The position numbers and the translations under genes were made by a program. Under the pieces are notes generated by a model. The model was given only the letters and a program-made list of their open reading frames with translations, was not told the DNA's origin and made no database searches. From positions 22,630,123 to 22,694,122 of the forward strand of contig CM072094.1 of NCBI GenBank assembly GCA_036850905.1: a stretch of DNA of 64,000 nt, written 5' to 3'. Every line of letters starts with the position of its first letter. The first letter of the stretch is position 1. This stretch comes from Luffa acutangula (lineage: Eukaryota; Streptophyta; Magnoliopsida; Cucurbitales; Cucurbitaceae). Of the stretch, positions 1 through 11,874 are shown one piece after another.

Positions 1-1291
1 TGTGGATTTTGGGGAAAAAGTGCCCAAAATGAAGACATTCAAGCCCAATTTCCATGCTTGAGTCAAGGGGAGACAAAAGAAGTCAACCATGAAGAAAAAG
101 CCCAAAAAGAATTGAAGTGGAGGCCCAAAAAGAAGCCCAAACCCCAGCTGGGAAATCTGTAAAATGGCACAGCGTCAAGACGCTGTCCATTTCTTGGACG
201 CCAAGCCGATTGCGTCACAGCGTCGTGACACTGTGCCAATCTGCGTCGCGACGCTATCCCCTGTCTAGGCCTATAAAAGGCGCCCCATGGTGCCTCATTT
301 CACCATCAATCAATTACCAATTCCTTCATTCTTTCCTTCCTTTGGCTCCTTTGGAGCCTCCCTCAAGGCTTTCTAGCCTTTTTGAGAGCTTTCTTTAGTG
401 GGAAAATTTTGGGGAATTTTGGGGAGCATCCTAGGAGGCTCAAGGAGTGTTCGGCGGGACTCCAAGCGTCAGCAAAGGGGTTATCCGACGGTCAATTCCT
501 TTCCTTTTATTATGCTCTTAATTATGCTCTTAATTATGCTTTCCTTTGTAAATTTTGGGGATATTTTAGCTATGTGTAGCTAAACCCCAATTTGGGGTCT
601 TGAAATGAAATTATAGTCAAAATGTTGTTATAATTACCTGTCTCTTGCCCTTTTTCCTAATTATTTGTATGGATGTGCTTAATGCTTTATGCAATCTGGC
701 CAATTGTGTGATGATTCGATTCTTAATGGAAACTCGACGGAGAGAAATTAGGATAGATCGTAATCCATGCAACTAGTTTAATTGGCCGTCGTGACAACGA
801 GATTAGTTAATTAAACTTAGATTCCTAAAATGAATCAGAGCGTAATAATTAATGATTTTTAATGGCGCTAAGGACACTTAGATTGTTAAAATGAATTAAT
901 TACAATTAGGGGAAACCGACAGGAGAACCTATGTGATTAACGGAGATTCTAGGATTATAATTAGTTGGGCAATGAGATAGGATAATTATAACAATCGCTT
1001 AGCTAATAATTGATTTTCAAGTCCCCTCTTCCCATTTAAAGGAAACTCTTTCTCCATATTTTATTTTTCTCGATTGATCAAATTTTCTCTTTAATTGCTT
1101 TGAATTTTAAATTTATTTGATTGCATGAGCCGTTCCCTAAATATTATTTCGCCCAAGTACTTTTATTGCTCAAGAGATTTTTGCTTTGCTTAATTTTCGC
1201 TTTGCCTCCCTATGGATCCGATACTCGGTATTACCTACCGTTTTATATTACTTGTGACGACTCGTGCGCTTGTGGTAATCGCCCCCCAACA
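1..1291 (+). mobile_element. Gypsy LTR 'E1', 5' end outside window
   Basis: This is a gypsy-type LTR without coding capacity. It matches, in inverted orientation, the solo LTR at 49076-50443. Both carry the same promoter block, the same long AT-rich R-U5 part and the same end region. By comparison with that copy about 120 bases of its 5' end lie before the window. It ends with CA at 1290-1291 after a stretch (tgcgcttgtgg) typical of the 3' end of Athila-type LTRs. No primer-binding site follows. A second LTR-like sequence in the opposite direction begins directly, so this is a solo or truncated LTR. Open frames inside are chance. Confidence 0.75.
171..279 (+). promoter_or_regulatory. LTR E1 promoter: three dyads and TATA box
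   Basis: Three copies of the dyad AGCGTC-NN-GACGCT start at 171 (perfect arms), 219 and 242 (one mismatch each). The last ends 16 bases before a TATA box (tataaaag, 272-279). The second and third copies are 23 bp apart. The TATA box and the LTR position suggest the U3 promoter of the element; the role of the dyads is inferred. Confidence 0.7.
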
Positions 1292-2433
1292 GTGGTCGGG
1301 GTCGATCACAGGGAACAATCGGTTTATTTATAAATTCTTTTGTGTTTTTGAGGTAACCAAAAAGGGGGGTTTATGGATAAAAGGTTAAGTCATAAAGTAA
1401 AAGCGGGAAAATAAATAAGGAAAATTAAATGCAAGGAAAGTAAAGGTGGGGTTAGTTGATCTTACCATGAGGATTACTGTAATCGGGGTTGAACTCGGTG
1501 TTAAGTTTGATTAATTTCATTCATCGGCTATCAATTGATATTTAATTAACTATCTAAGTCCAATGTGCTCCGACAACAAACCGAGAGCCATGATCCTACT
1601 ATCACAAACATGCAAACGCTAAGTTTGATTGTAGTTTAAATTAATTAATTGGCCTATTAACTAATCTAAACCGAATTAATTCACATGCAACGGGCAACAA
1701 ACCACAATTACAATTGATTAAATCATTTAGTTCTAGGGACGCATTGTATAATCATAACGTTAACCTATTTGCTACTTAGATTTAGCAAGTAAATTTAGAG
1801 AGGGCGCGGTCAAGGTTGTCAATCTTTCCTACCACAATCTAAACTTATAGAAAAGGAACTAAAATCACAAAGACAATTAACTAAGTAATGAAAAATGGAA
1901 ATCTCAAAAAATGTAATCAAACTTACAAACCGAGGTCCTGATTACAACGATTCGAGCTTAGTTGGCCATAGACAAGCACCTCCAAGCTCGAGACCCAATC
2001 AACTGACCCATGGACTAAGAAAACTTAAAAGAACTCTAAAAAAGGAAAGAGAAAGGTGACTACAATATTGTATTGAGGGATGATTCTAAACCTACACCAA
2101 GACCCTCTATTTATAGTGTTTCTTGGCCTTCAATTAGTGGTAGAATGGTGTTGAATTGGGTCTTCAAACAAGGAAAATTTCCAGCCAAAATAGGAAAAAT
2201 TTGATTCTGGAAAACTGCCTAGCGCCATGACGCTGTGGAGAGCTCTAGGGGTAGAATGGTCATTTTACGCTCCGGTTCCGGTTTCGCTCGATTCTGTATC
2301 GTGAAGCTCTCTCTCTCTCAATAAACTCACTGTGTTTTTCCTCTCAAGAAAAACAAGGAACAAAAATATTCTCAAGACCTTAGAGATTTTTTTTTTTTTG
2401 CTCCCACAAGCTCCCAACACGCAATCCCTTAAT
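1292..2433 (-). mobile_element. Gypsy-like LTR 'D', minus strand, boundaries unsure
   Basis: Read on the minus strand this stretch has LTR organisation: an upstream dyad (2221-2234), a TATA box (tatttata on plus, 2108-2115), then a long AT-rich region. It ends near 1292 in a sequence resembling the U5 of Athila-type LTRs (ccctgtgatcgacc on minus). It abuts LTR E1 tail to tail. I find no protein-coding frame and no target duplication, so the outer ends are estimates. Confidence 0.5.
2108..2234 (-). promoter_or_regulatory. LTR D TATA box and a single distant dyad
   Basis: On the minus strand a TATAAATA box (2108-2115) lies 105 bases downstream of one dyad copy (2221-2234, one mismatch in the left arm). 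This spacing is unlike the 15-18 bases in the other LTRs, so the dyad may not act in the same way here. Confidence 0.45.
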
Positions 2434-3223
2434 TGAAGGGATAAAAACCCTTGCGCAGCGGAAACGATCATTAAACCATACTGTATTTTTCTTATGATTA
2501 AAATACCGATACAATTTGCAAACTAATTTACAGTATTTTAAACAATTTAAAACATGTTGGAAACACGTATAAAGCATGCTGAAAAGGAATTAAAAAACAT
2601 CTAGATCTAATCTAGATTGGATCCTATTGATCCTAGATCAAGAAATACTTACCGTAAGCGAAAATTCTTGATCGATTTGCCAATTTTTCTCCGAATTGCT
2701 CTAAAAAACAGCAGCAAGAGGTCCTTGTTCTCGCTGGAAATTTGCCACGAACACCACCACTTGTTCATACTGGTATCCTCGTAAGGGATTGCGCGTTGGG
2801 AGAGAGAGGGAGAGAGATCCTGAGCCGTAACCAATTGTAAAATCAAGGGGAGAGGTTAAGCAACCGTTGAAGGAGACCCACTCCCCTTATTTTTTTTCCC
2901 TCTACACATGAAGACCTAGGTGAGTGGAGAATTGATCAGTTCTCCTAACTGATCAATTAATAAATAACAATAATAAATTAAATTAAATCATTATTTAATT
3001 TAACAACATTTATATAAAACACTTTAATATAAATTATCCATTTAACCTATAGTTTAATGAAATTTAATTAAATCAAATTAAAACAAAAAATATTAATTAA
3101 TTCAACAATTAATTAATATTATAATTAAATATCATATATTTAATTATATCCCTCTCAAATAAACTATAGTATTAATGTACATCAAATGTGGATTAATTAT
3201 AACCTATAGTTTTAATATGAATC
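2434..3223 (-). mobile_element. Partial copia LTR, family C (3' part)
   Basis: The minus strand of this block is the 3' half of the copia LTR family called C here. It has the family 3' terminus (tgaaggg on plus at 2434, followed by the cgcagcgga box) and the AT-rich U3 tail ending in a conserved stretch (tatagttttaatatgaatc). It then breaks off and a new 3' terminus begins at about 3224. The block is therefore a truncated copy joined head to tail to the next one. No coding content. Confidence 0.6.
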
Positions 3224-4770
3224 TGCAGGGATAAAAGCCCTTTGCGCAGCGGAAACGATCAGAGAATCACACTGATTTTTAAACGAGATTGAAAAACCAA
3301 TACGGATCACAAAAAGATAAATTTACAGCAAGATACTGAAAATTAACATGCTGTAAAATTGATAAAACATGCTAAAAATTTAGAAACAATTCTAGATCTA
3401 ATCTAGAAAAGGATCCTATTGATCCTAGTTCAAGAACAAACTCACCCTTGAAGGAATTCTTGAACCGCTTCGCCAAAACCCTTTGGTAACCAAAAAAAAA
3501 ATACAGCAGCAAGAGACCTTTGGTTTTGCTGGAAAAATAGTCACGAACACCACCACGAGGAAACACCGGTATTCTCAAAAGGAATATGTTGAGTGGTTAT
3601 GTGGGAACCTGAGAATTCTAAGGATTTTTTTTTTCTGGAATGCACATTAATTATAACCTATAGTTTTAATATGAATCAAATTCATATATTAGTTTAACAT
3701 TCGAACCCCTTCGAATACTCAACTTAACCTTAGAATTTTATCTCAACGCTCTTATAGAGCTACCGGTGGGACCTGATGGACCTACAGATCAGAAGCTCCA
3801 ACGATATGAGATTAGTTGGCTAAACTCATTAACCAAGTTAATCAATATTCGTTAACTGTGGTTCACTCCACTAAAGAACCACAGCTGCACTCTTCTCACT
3901 GCAGATATATTTCTGTGTCCAAGGATATCGACCGTCAACAGCAAGTTAGCCCTTCACGTGTGTTCGTACCCCAGCTAGGTCAAATTACCGTTTTACCCCT
4001 GGGCTACCTCTTGGTCCTTAAGTACCAGTGCTCCTCTAATGAACAACCTGTTTGTGGTCCAACCAGCAAACAGAAATCCCTCTCGTGCCATAAAGAGGGT
4101 AGGGCCCATTGTTCAAGACCCGGAGACACCACTTAAGGGAACACACCTCTACTTACCCTCATATCAGGAAGGAGTGAATTCCATCTTGTAAGACTACGTT
4201 CCCAGCTCCCCACTCGGTCTTGTCCCCAAAATGGTAGGCTTATTGAGTCGGCGAACAGGCCACTCTCACCCGTACAAATCAAAGGACAATCCCTCATGGA
4301 CAGAAGTCCATAATCCACTCAGAATTAAGGCCAAGTTGCCTAGGTCATCCTAGTGAAATAGAAACCAAGCTAACTAACGGTGTTACAGTTAGTGGTTAAC
4401 TATTTCGCGGTCCGGTCTTTGTGCAAACTCATTGCATAGGATACCCCCACTCGCATTCAACCACATGAACGCGTTGGATCAATACGTTTGTATCAATATA
4501 CAAAGTGGGCCGTACCCATAGTGTCACCTGGATAAGGTACCCAGCCTTGTCCCTATACTACAGACCCTTTAGGCTAAAACTTGAACATTGATCCCCGTAT
4601 GTCCCTACATACTAGTTCAAGCCTCATTCTATTAGCCATGGATGTTTAGTTTATTGGATTAGGGTTAACAAGACAAGATATAATACAAACATTGAATAAT
4701 ACATCACTTTATTAATGTTCGGTCAAATGTACATTTACTATCTACGAGTTTTAGGGCATAAAACCCAACA
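3224..4770 (-). mobile_element. Near-complete copia LTR, family C
   Basis: The right end is the family-C 5' terminus, minus strand TGTTGGGTTTTATGCCC, at 4770. The left end repeats the 3' terminus with the cgcagcgga box at about 3240. An internal block present in the neighbouring copy is missing between about 3620 and 3650, so it is shorter (about 1.55 kb) than the 2.0-2.1 kb copies at 13015 and 35706. Short open frames in it and its relatives are not genes. Confidence 0.7.
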
Positions 4771-5869
4771 GAATCAAATTCACATTTTACTTTAATATTC
4801 GAACCCCTTCGAATATTCAAATTCTCCTTAGAAATTGACCTCAATGCCCTTAGTGAGCTACCAGTGGGACCTAATAGACCTACAAATCAGAAGCTCTAAC
4901 GATATGAGATTAATTGGCTAAACTCATTAACCAAGTTAATCAATATTCGTTAACTGTAGTTCACTCCACTATAGAACCACAACTGCACTCTTCTCACTGC
5001 AGATATATTTCTGTGTCCACGGATATCGACCGTCAACAACAAGATAGCCCTTCACGTGTGTTCGTACCCCAGCTAGGTCAAATTACCGTTTTACCCCTGG
5101 GCTACCTTTTTGTCCTTAAGTACCAGTGCTCCTCTGATGAACAACCTGTTTGAGGTCCAACCAACAAACAGAAGTCCCTCTCGTGCCATAAAGAGGGTAG
5201 GGCCCATTGTTTAAGACCCGGAGACACCACTTAAGGGAACACACCTCTACTTACCCTAAAGTCGGGAAGAAGTGAATTCCATCTTGTAAGACTATGTTCC
5301 CAGCTCCCCACTTGGTTTTGTCCCCAAAATGGTAGCCTTATTGAGTCGGCGAATTGGCCACTCTCACCCGTGCAAATCAAAGGACAAGGCCTCATGGACA
5401 GGAGTCCATAATCCACTCAGGATTAAGGCCAAGTTGCTTAGGTCATCCTAGTGAAATAGAAATCGAGCTAACTAACGGTGTTACAATTAGTGGTTAACTA
5501 TTTCGCGGTCCGGTCTTTGTGCAAACTCATTGCACAGGATACCCCCACTCGCATGTCAACTACATGAACGCGTTGTATCATTACGTTTGTATCAATATAC
5601 AAAGCGGGCCGTATCCATAGTGTCACCAGAATAAGGTACCCAACCTCATCCCTATACTACAGACCCTTCAGGCTAAAACTTGAACATTGATCCCTGTATG
5701 TCCCTACATACTAGTTCAAGCCTCATTCTATTAGCCTTGGATGTTTAGTTTATTGGATTAGGGTTGATAAGTCAAGATATAAACAAACATTGAATAATAC
5801 ATCACTTTTATTAATGTTCGGTCAAATGTATATTTATTATCTACGAGTTTTAGGGCATAAAACCCAACA
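4771..5869 (-). mobile_element. Partial copia LTR, family C (5' part), tandem copy
   Basis: A second copy of the 5' 1.1 kb of the LTR follows directly after the CA/TG end of the previous one and closes with the same terminus at 5869. The two tandem units (about 3672-4770 and 4771-5869) align almost end to end with scattered substitutions. With the block at 2434 this makes a three-part head-to-tail LTR array, the expected product of unequal crossing-over. Confidence 0.7.
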
Positions 5870-5918
5870 GTATAGACATATTATACTTCTTTTAAATCAT
5901 TTTTCGCAAGGAATTCAA

Positions 5919-6660
5919 CTAAGATAAGCAAATTTGTAGATTCCAAGTGTATAACAAATTGGTCTTATCAATGTCCAAAACAAAGAAATCAACAGGAAGG
6001 AAAAATCTACCTACCTTAATCAAAACATTCTCCACAATTCCATAAGGAATAACCATAGACTGGTCAGCCAACTGGAGCCTAACAGTAGTAGATTTTATCT
6101 CTCCTATAATTAGCTTTTTGCACAATGATAATGGAATGATATTTATGCTAGCCCCTAAATCACATAATGCTCTACATGAATAAGTACCAAAATTACAAGG
6201 AATAGTAAAACTCCCTAGATCAGACAATTTCTCTGGTACTTTTTGTTGGACACGAGCACTACATGTTGATGTGAGGTATACAGTTTCCATATGCTTTTCC
6301 TTTTTCTTCTTGATGAGTCATTCCTTCATGAACTTCTTGTAGTGAGGCATCTGCTCCAGTGCATCTGCAAAAGGAATATTAACAATCAAACCTATAAAAA
6401 CATCAAGAAACTTATCAAACTGAGCCTTAGAATTCTTATTTTTCTTCTTTTTTAACTTGGGAACTAAAACAGTAGGAGAAGGGATAGAGGGCTCAGGTAT
6501 AAGCTTTTCAGCTTCGTTTGAGGTGGTGCCCTCCTTAGCTTCTCCAGTAAGTTCCTTTGGTTCAGTAGTCTCCTCTTCCTTAGCTATGTGCAATTCCTCC
6601 TCATGACGCACAGTGACGACCTTGCAGTACTCCAATTAAGATTTCTTCTATTCAGTTGGG
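5919..6660 (-). pseudogene. Athila-type element I: end of Gag and protease, broken
   Basis: The minus strand encodes the Gag C-terminal region (FDKFLDVF, then NIPFADALEQMPHYKKFM) followed by an aspartic protease domain with active-site motif DLGASIN. Both are typical of Athila gag-pol and close to element B at 20280-20700. The two open parts (6635 down to 6318, and 6290 down to 5919) are in the same frame, separated by a TGA at 6318-6320. The frame dies after the protease at 5919. Gag N-terminal sequence of what is probably the same element lies at 12371-12739, so the chromovirus between them looks like an insertion into it, with loss of the middle of gag. Confidence 0.8.
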
Positions 6661-6689
6661 GCTTTCCCTTTATTCATGGTGTTGACAAC

Positions 6690-7749
6690 ACTTACTAAAT
6701 GCAGAACTTCGGAAGCAACTCGACGAGTTACTAAATGTGGGATTTATCTGCCCAGCAAAGGCTCCTTATGGGGCCCCAGTCTTGTTCCAGAAGAAGAAAG
6801 ACGGAAGTCTACGTTTGTGTATTGATTATCGAGTGTTGAACAAACTGACTGTCCGAAACAAGTATCCTCTCCCAATCATAACAGATTTGTTCGACTGCCT
6901 CCATGGGGCGAAGTACTTCTCGAAGCTGGATCTGAGGTCAGGATACTATCAAGTTCGCATTGCAGAAGGGGACGAGCCGAAAACAACATGTGTCACCCGC
7001 TATGGGGCCTTCGAGTTCCTCGTTATGCCCTTTAGCCTTACAAACGCTCCGGCCACCTTCTGCACCCTGATGAATCAAGTCTTTCATGAATATCTCGACA
7101 AATTTGTGGTTGTCTATCTAGATGACATCGTTGTGTATAGCCCGACCTTGGAAGAGCATCAGGTTCACCTGCGTCTTGTCTTTGAAAAGTTGAAGCAGAA
7201 TCAGTTATATGTAAAGAGAGAGAAGTGCTCCTTCACGCAGAAACGCATCAGTTTTCTTGGACATGTGATCGAGTGTGGTAAAATCGATATGGAGGATGGG
7301 AAGGTCGAAGCCATACGAGACTAGAAAGTGCCATCATCAGTGACCGAGTTGCGTTCCTTTCTCGGATTAGCCAATTACTACAGGCGATTCGTGGAAGGAT
7401 TCTCAAAACGAACAGGACCTCTGACAGACCTGTTGAAAAAGAGTAATAGCTGGAGTTGGACTTCAACGTGTCAAACCGTCTTTGAGGACTTGAAGAAGGC
7501 GATGATGGAAGGACCCGTGCTCGGGATTGCAGATGTAAGCAAGCCCTTTGAAGTCGAAACGGACGCGTCCGATTTTGCTCTGGGTGGCGTCCTCCTCCAA
7601 GACGGCCACCCCATTGCTTACGAAAGCCGAAAGTTGAATGACGCTGAACGGAGGTATGTCGCCTCCGAGAAAGAAATGTTAGCTGTTGTGCATTGCCTAA
7701 GGGCTTGGAGACAGTACCTTTTGGGAGCCTAGTTTGTAGTCAAGACTGA
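6690..7749 (+). pseudogene. Chromovirus pol: reverse transcriptase and RNase H, broken
   Basis: The translation shows a full Ty3/gypsy RT core: entry motif KAPYGAPVLFQKKKDGSLR, then LDLRSGYYQVR, then catalytic YLDDIVVYS. It continues into the connection region and an RNase H domain (TDASDFALGG, EKEMLAVVHCLRAWRQYLLG). One frame runs throughout, interrupted by TAG at 7322-7324 (where the family has Trp) and TAG at 7730-7732. It starts abruptly at about 6690, so gag, protease and the 5' LTR are missing. At 7749 it is cut by an Athila LTR. The matching integrase with a chromodomain resumes at 10778. Confidence 0.88.
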
Positions 7750-8916
7750 TGATAACTGCCCAAAAGGTAGTTATTTAGGCCTCATTTATATAAGGATTTG
7801 TGTGTCTTTAATGCTTAATAGGGTTGGTTTTAGAGAGATATTACATGATTTAACCCATTTGGAAGAATGGAAGCATTAGAAATTATTTTGTGCAGATTAT
7901 GCTGCTGAGCGACTGGAGGGAGCAGATTCTATGCTGCAGCAAAACTGGGAACAGAAACTGCCACATCAAAGCTCGTTAGCCAACTTCATGAACCGACTTC
8001 TATTGAGTTATTTTCGTGATAAAGGATCAAGGAGAGCCTTACACGTGTCCTAGTTGACCTAATTCAAGCCTCCCATTCTTCTATAAAAGGAAGTAGCCGT
8101 CAAAGTCAAATTCATTCCATGTTTTCCCTTGGAAGCCGAATAGTATAGGGAGATTGAAGATCATCAAGAACACCATCAACCGCAAGCTGATTAGGGAGTT
8201 TACCTTCTTTATTAACTTGTAGTTATGGACATGCATACTCAGATTGTAATTTGTATTCCTATGCTTATTATGAACTAAGTAGCTTAAGGTGTTGGTTAGG
8301 AATAATGTGATTACTGTGCTTCATCTCTAGTAATGAATTGACTATAGCATTTTGGTTAATTGTTGTGCTTATTCTTATTTTATGCCCGCCTGGCCAGCCG
8401 GTATGGATAGCTCTCTCTAGTTTCAGGGATGATTTAGAGAGTGTGTGGCAATTCTCCACACTACGATCATTGTGTATTGGTGAACGCCAGTGACTGAGAT
8501 AGGGATAGCCAGTTTCCTAGTGCTTGATCGGTCGCTCTTCATTGGGTTTGAAACATATCCCAAAAGATCCAGAGTTCCGGGAGGAATCCGCTAATAATAC
8601 TGCGAGAAATGCATGATCAATAATATTGCTAGAGCATATCTTAGAATAATCACTGAAGCCTAACCAGCACCTGTCTATAATCTGTCTATCTATTTGTTTA
8701 CTCGTTGTTCTGTCATTTATTTTACTTCAGCATAATTCCGATAAAACCCAACATTTTTATTATCTTCGAAACCATTAGAAAGTTATGCAAAATAGATAAA
8801 GTGGAAACTCATTCAGACCTTGGATTGATAATATTACTTGCTGCAGACTGTGTATACTTGCACAGGAATTCTAGAGTATTTCATATCATATTTTTACTCA
8901 CTCTAGGAACCCAACA
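7750..8916 (+). mobile_element. Athila LTR, truncated element A2 (5' LTR)
   Basis: It begins TGATAACTGCCC and ends CCCAACA, and is exactly as long (1,167 bp) as the 3' LTR of element A at 31443-32609, which it closely resembles. A tRNA-Asp primer site follows six bases later, so this is a 5' LTR. It is inserted in the chromovirus RNase H region. No 3' LTR exists: the element stops in gag at about 10777. Confidence 0.88.
8042..8098 (+). promoter_or_regulatory. A2 LTR promoter: G-box and TATA
   Basis: A palindromic G-box CACGTG (8042-8047, in acacgtgtcc) lies 44 bases before a TATA box (tataaaa, 8092-8098). The same pair occurs in the element A 5' LTR and in LTR A'. G-boxes are known bZIP/bHLH targets; activity here is inferred. 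Confidence 0.6.
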
Positions 8917-8922
8917 AGTTTT

Positions 8923-8940
8923 TGGCGCCGTTGCCGGGGA
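8923..8940 (+). other. Primer-binding site, tRNA-Asp
   Basis: The 18 bases tggcgccgttgccgggga are complementary to the 3' end of plant tRNA-Asp, the primer used by Athila elements. They start six bases after the LTR end. Confidence 0.9.
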
Positions 8941-9044
8941 CTTGAATAAGTTTTTATCTGATCTGTTTTGTGTATGTGTTTTAGTGGTTTGGTGCTAGAA
9001 CTTTTTGATTGTTTCTTTTGTTTTTGCAGGTGTGATTTTGGTGC

Positions 9045-10777
9045 ATGAGCGATCCGCCTGGGGTACGGTTTGAGCTTGATCTAGAAATTGAAAGGACATT
9101 TAGGAACAGAAGGAGGGAGCAGCGCAGAAACCAGATGGAGAACGCTCCGCAACTCCCGCAGGTTCCTGAAGGTCCAGCAGCAGCAAACCCCCAGCAGAAT
9201 CCGTTTCTGCAGCAAAACCCACTGTTTGAGAAAAATGAGCAGCGAAATAATCAGGCTGAGAATCCTATCTTGATAGCAAACGATAGGACCAGAGCCATTC
9301 GAGCGTATGCTGTCCCGATGTTTAATGAGTTGAATCCAGGGATTGCACGTCCCCAAATCCAAGCGGCGAATTTTGAAATGAAACCGGTAATGTTTCAGAT
9401 GTTGCAAACCGTGGGGCAATTCCATGGTTTGTCATCTGAAGACCCTCATTTACATCTTAAGTCTTTTCTAGTAGTTAGTGATTCTTTTGTAATTCAAGGA
9501 GTGCCTAGAGATGCTCTTAGATTAACTTTGTTCCCATATTCTCTTAGAGATGGAGAAAAGTCATGGTTAAACTCTTTTGCTCCAGGATCAATTAGGACGT
9601 GGGATGAGTTAGCTGAAAAATTTTTGAGTTAATATTTCCCACCTAATAGAAATGCTAAATTAAGGAGTGAAATAGTAGGGTTTAGGCAACTCGAGGATGA
9701 GACTTTTAGTGAGGCTTGGGAGAGGTTTAAGGAGCTTTTACGAAAGTGTCCCCACCACGGGTTACCTCATTGCATTCAAATGGAAACATTTTACAATGGT
9801 TTAAATGGAGTAACCCAGGTATGGTCGATGCCTCGGCTGGAGGGGCCCTTTTGGCAAAAACTTTTGACGAAGCCTATGAGATTTTAGAAAGAATATCTAT
9901 TAATAGTTGTCAGTGGTCGGATGTGAGAGGCACAAATAAAAAAGTTAAGAGTGTATTAGAGGTTGATGGTGTGTCCACCATTAGGGCTGATCTTGCAATG
10001 ATTGCTAATGCTCTTAAGAATGTGACAGTGATTAGTCATCAGCAGCCACCAGCTATGGAGCCTGCAGCAGTAGTGAACCAAGTCACAGACGAAGCATGTG
10101 TCTATTGCGGTGAAGACCACAACTACGAGTTTTGCCCCAGCAATCCAGCTTCTGTGTTTTTTGTAGGTAATCAGAGGAACAACCCTTATTCTAACTTCTA
10201 TAATCCAGGTTGGCGCAACCACCCCAACTTCTCATGGGGAGGTCAAGGAAATAACGTGCAAGCGCAACAAAAGGTGAACCAGCCGGGATTTGCTAAAACG
10301 CAGGTAATGCCCCAGCAAAATAAGCCGGCTTTGCCCCAGCAAAATTCGGAAAATTCTCTCGAGGCGATGATGAAAGAATTTATGGCTCGCACAGATGCTG
10401 CAATTCAAAGTAATCAAGCTTCGATGAGAGCCCTGGAATTGCAAGTGGGTCAGCTAGCTAATGAGCTCAAGGTAAGGCCTCAAGGGAAACTTCCATCGGA
10501 TACTGAACACCCTCGAAGGGAAGGTAAGGAGCAGGTAAAGGCAGTAACCCTTAGGAGTGGTAAGCCACTAGAAGAGTCTAGAAAGACCCAAGATTTAAAT
10601 AGTAATAGTGATAATAATGTTGTTGTTGAGAAAGAATTGGAGTCTGGTCAGGGTGCTGGAGGCAGCAAAGAGAATGCTGGAGCATCTGGTTCTGTGCCAG
10701 ATGTAGAACCACCATATGTGCCGCCCCCACCTTATGTACCACCTCTACCTTTTCCACAAAGGCAAAAGCCTAAGAAT
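9045..10777 (+). pseudogene. Athila Gag of element A2, broken
   Basis: The translation from ATG 9045 (MSDPPGVRFELD) matches element A Gag at 22188. It includes the capsid-like region (SEDPHLHLKSFL, LFPYSLRDGEKSWLNSF) and the zinc knuckle CVYCGEDHNYEFC (spacing C-X2-C-X3-H-X4-C). It has a TAA stop at 9630-9632 and a one-base deletion near 9818 compared with element A. Similarity to element A ends at about 10777 in the proline-rich region (PPPPYVPPLPFP), before the protease. From there the sequence is chromovirus integrase. Nucleocapsid activity is lost in practice. Confidence 0.85.
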
Positions 10778-11863
10778 TTCGATTTCATCACTCATCTCCC
10801 TAAGGTTGGGGAATTCGAGTCCATTCTCGTGGTCGTTGATCGATTTTCAAAGTACGCCACGTTCATCCCGACTCCAAAGATGTGCTCAGCTGAGATGACA
10901 ACACAATTGTTTTTCAAGAATGTTGTCAAGTTATGGGGTGTACCCGAGAGTATAATCAGTGATCGAAATGCTCGATTCACTGGCACATTCTGGACGGAAT
11001 TATTTAGATTACTGGGTTCTCATCTAAATATTTCCTCCAGCTACCACCCGTAGACAGATGGCCAGACAGAGCGGTTCAACAGTATGCTCGAGGAGTACTT
11101 GCGTCATTTTATTGACGCCCGACAGAAAAATTGAGCCGAGATGCTTGATGTGGCTCAGTTCAGTTTCAACTGCCAAAAGAGTTCAGCAACAGGAAAGACT
11201 CCCTTCGAGTTAGTATGTGGAAGACAACCGTTGATGCCACATGTAATTGACCATCCTTATGCGGGGAAGAGTCCCCAAGCTTACAACTTCCCTAAAGAGT
11301 GGAGACAGACATCAGAGATAGCCCGAGCGTACCTAGAGAAGGCATCAAAACGTATGAAAAAATGGGCCGATCAGAAACGATGGCCAATGGAATTCCAAGC
11401 GGGAGACAGAGTTCTGATCAAGCTGAGACCGGAACAGATTCGGTTCCGAGGGAAGAGAGACCAGCGCCTTGTCAGAAAGTACGAAGGCCCCGTCTAAGTG
11501 ATCCAGAAGGTCGGTAAGACATCTTATAGGGTTCAGTTACCCTCGTGGATGAAGATTCATCCTGTCATCCACGTTAGTAACTTGAAGACCTATCATCCTG
11601 ACCTAGAAGACTCCGAGCGCAACGAAGTGACACGGCCCCCAGTCACAATGCATAATCTGAATGACAAAGAAGTAGAAGAAATTTTGGCAGACAGAGTTCG
11701 TCGCACAGGTAAACCTCGTCGAGACGTTCAAGAGTTCCTGGTGAAGTGGAAAGGGCTCCCAGATGCTGAGATTAGTTGGGAGCGAGTTGAAGATCTGAAG
11801 TCGGCTGCTATCAAGATCGCAGAGTTCGAGCAGCGTCGGTTGACAGGGACGTCAACCATTTAA
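10778..11863 (+). pseudogene. Chromovirus integrase core and chromodomain, broken
   Basis: This is the 3' part of the chromovirus pol begun at 6690. The integrase catalytic triad is visible: D in FDFITHLPKV, D in IISDRNARFTG, E in TDGQTERFN. The C-terminal region (GDRVLIKLRPEQIRFRG, IHPVIHVSNLKTYHP) leads to a chromodomain (about 11670-11800: EEILADRVR, FLVKWKGLPDAEISWERVEDL) that in active elements reads histone marks to steer insertion. Stops lie at 11051 (TAG), 11132 (TGA) and 11495 (TAA), all in one frame. The zinc-binding N-terminus of integrase and the end of RNase H were lost where A2 sits. Confidence 0.88.
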
Positions 11864-11874
11864 GTGGGGGAGGA
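11862..11874 (+). other. Polypurine tract of the chromovirus
   Basis: The purine run aagtgggggagga lies immediately before the TG of the 3' LTR, at the standard place for priming of plus-strand DNA. It overlaps the stop codon of pol. Confidence 0.8.

Noticed and set aside
117..583. Short open frames in the left LTR, similar ones on the minus strand at 49949-50266
   Set aside because: They lie in LTR U3/R sequence present in two copies, have no protein features and differ in frame between copies.
3816..5416. Repeated open frames of 60-106 codons in the copia LTRs (also near 37187, 44764, 63716)
   Set aside because: The same LTR sequence gives frames on both strands. They are not conserved in length between copies, so they are chance frames in a repeated LTR.
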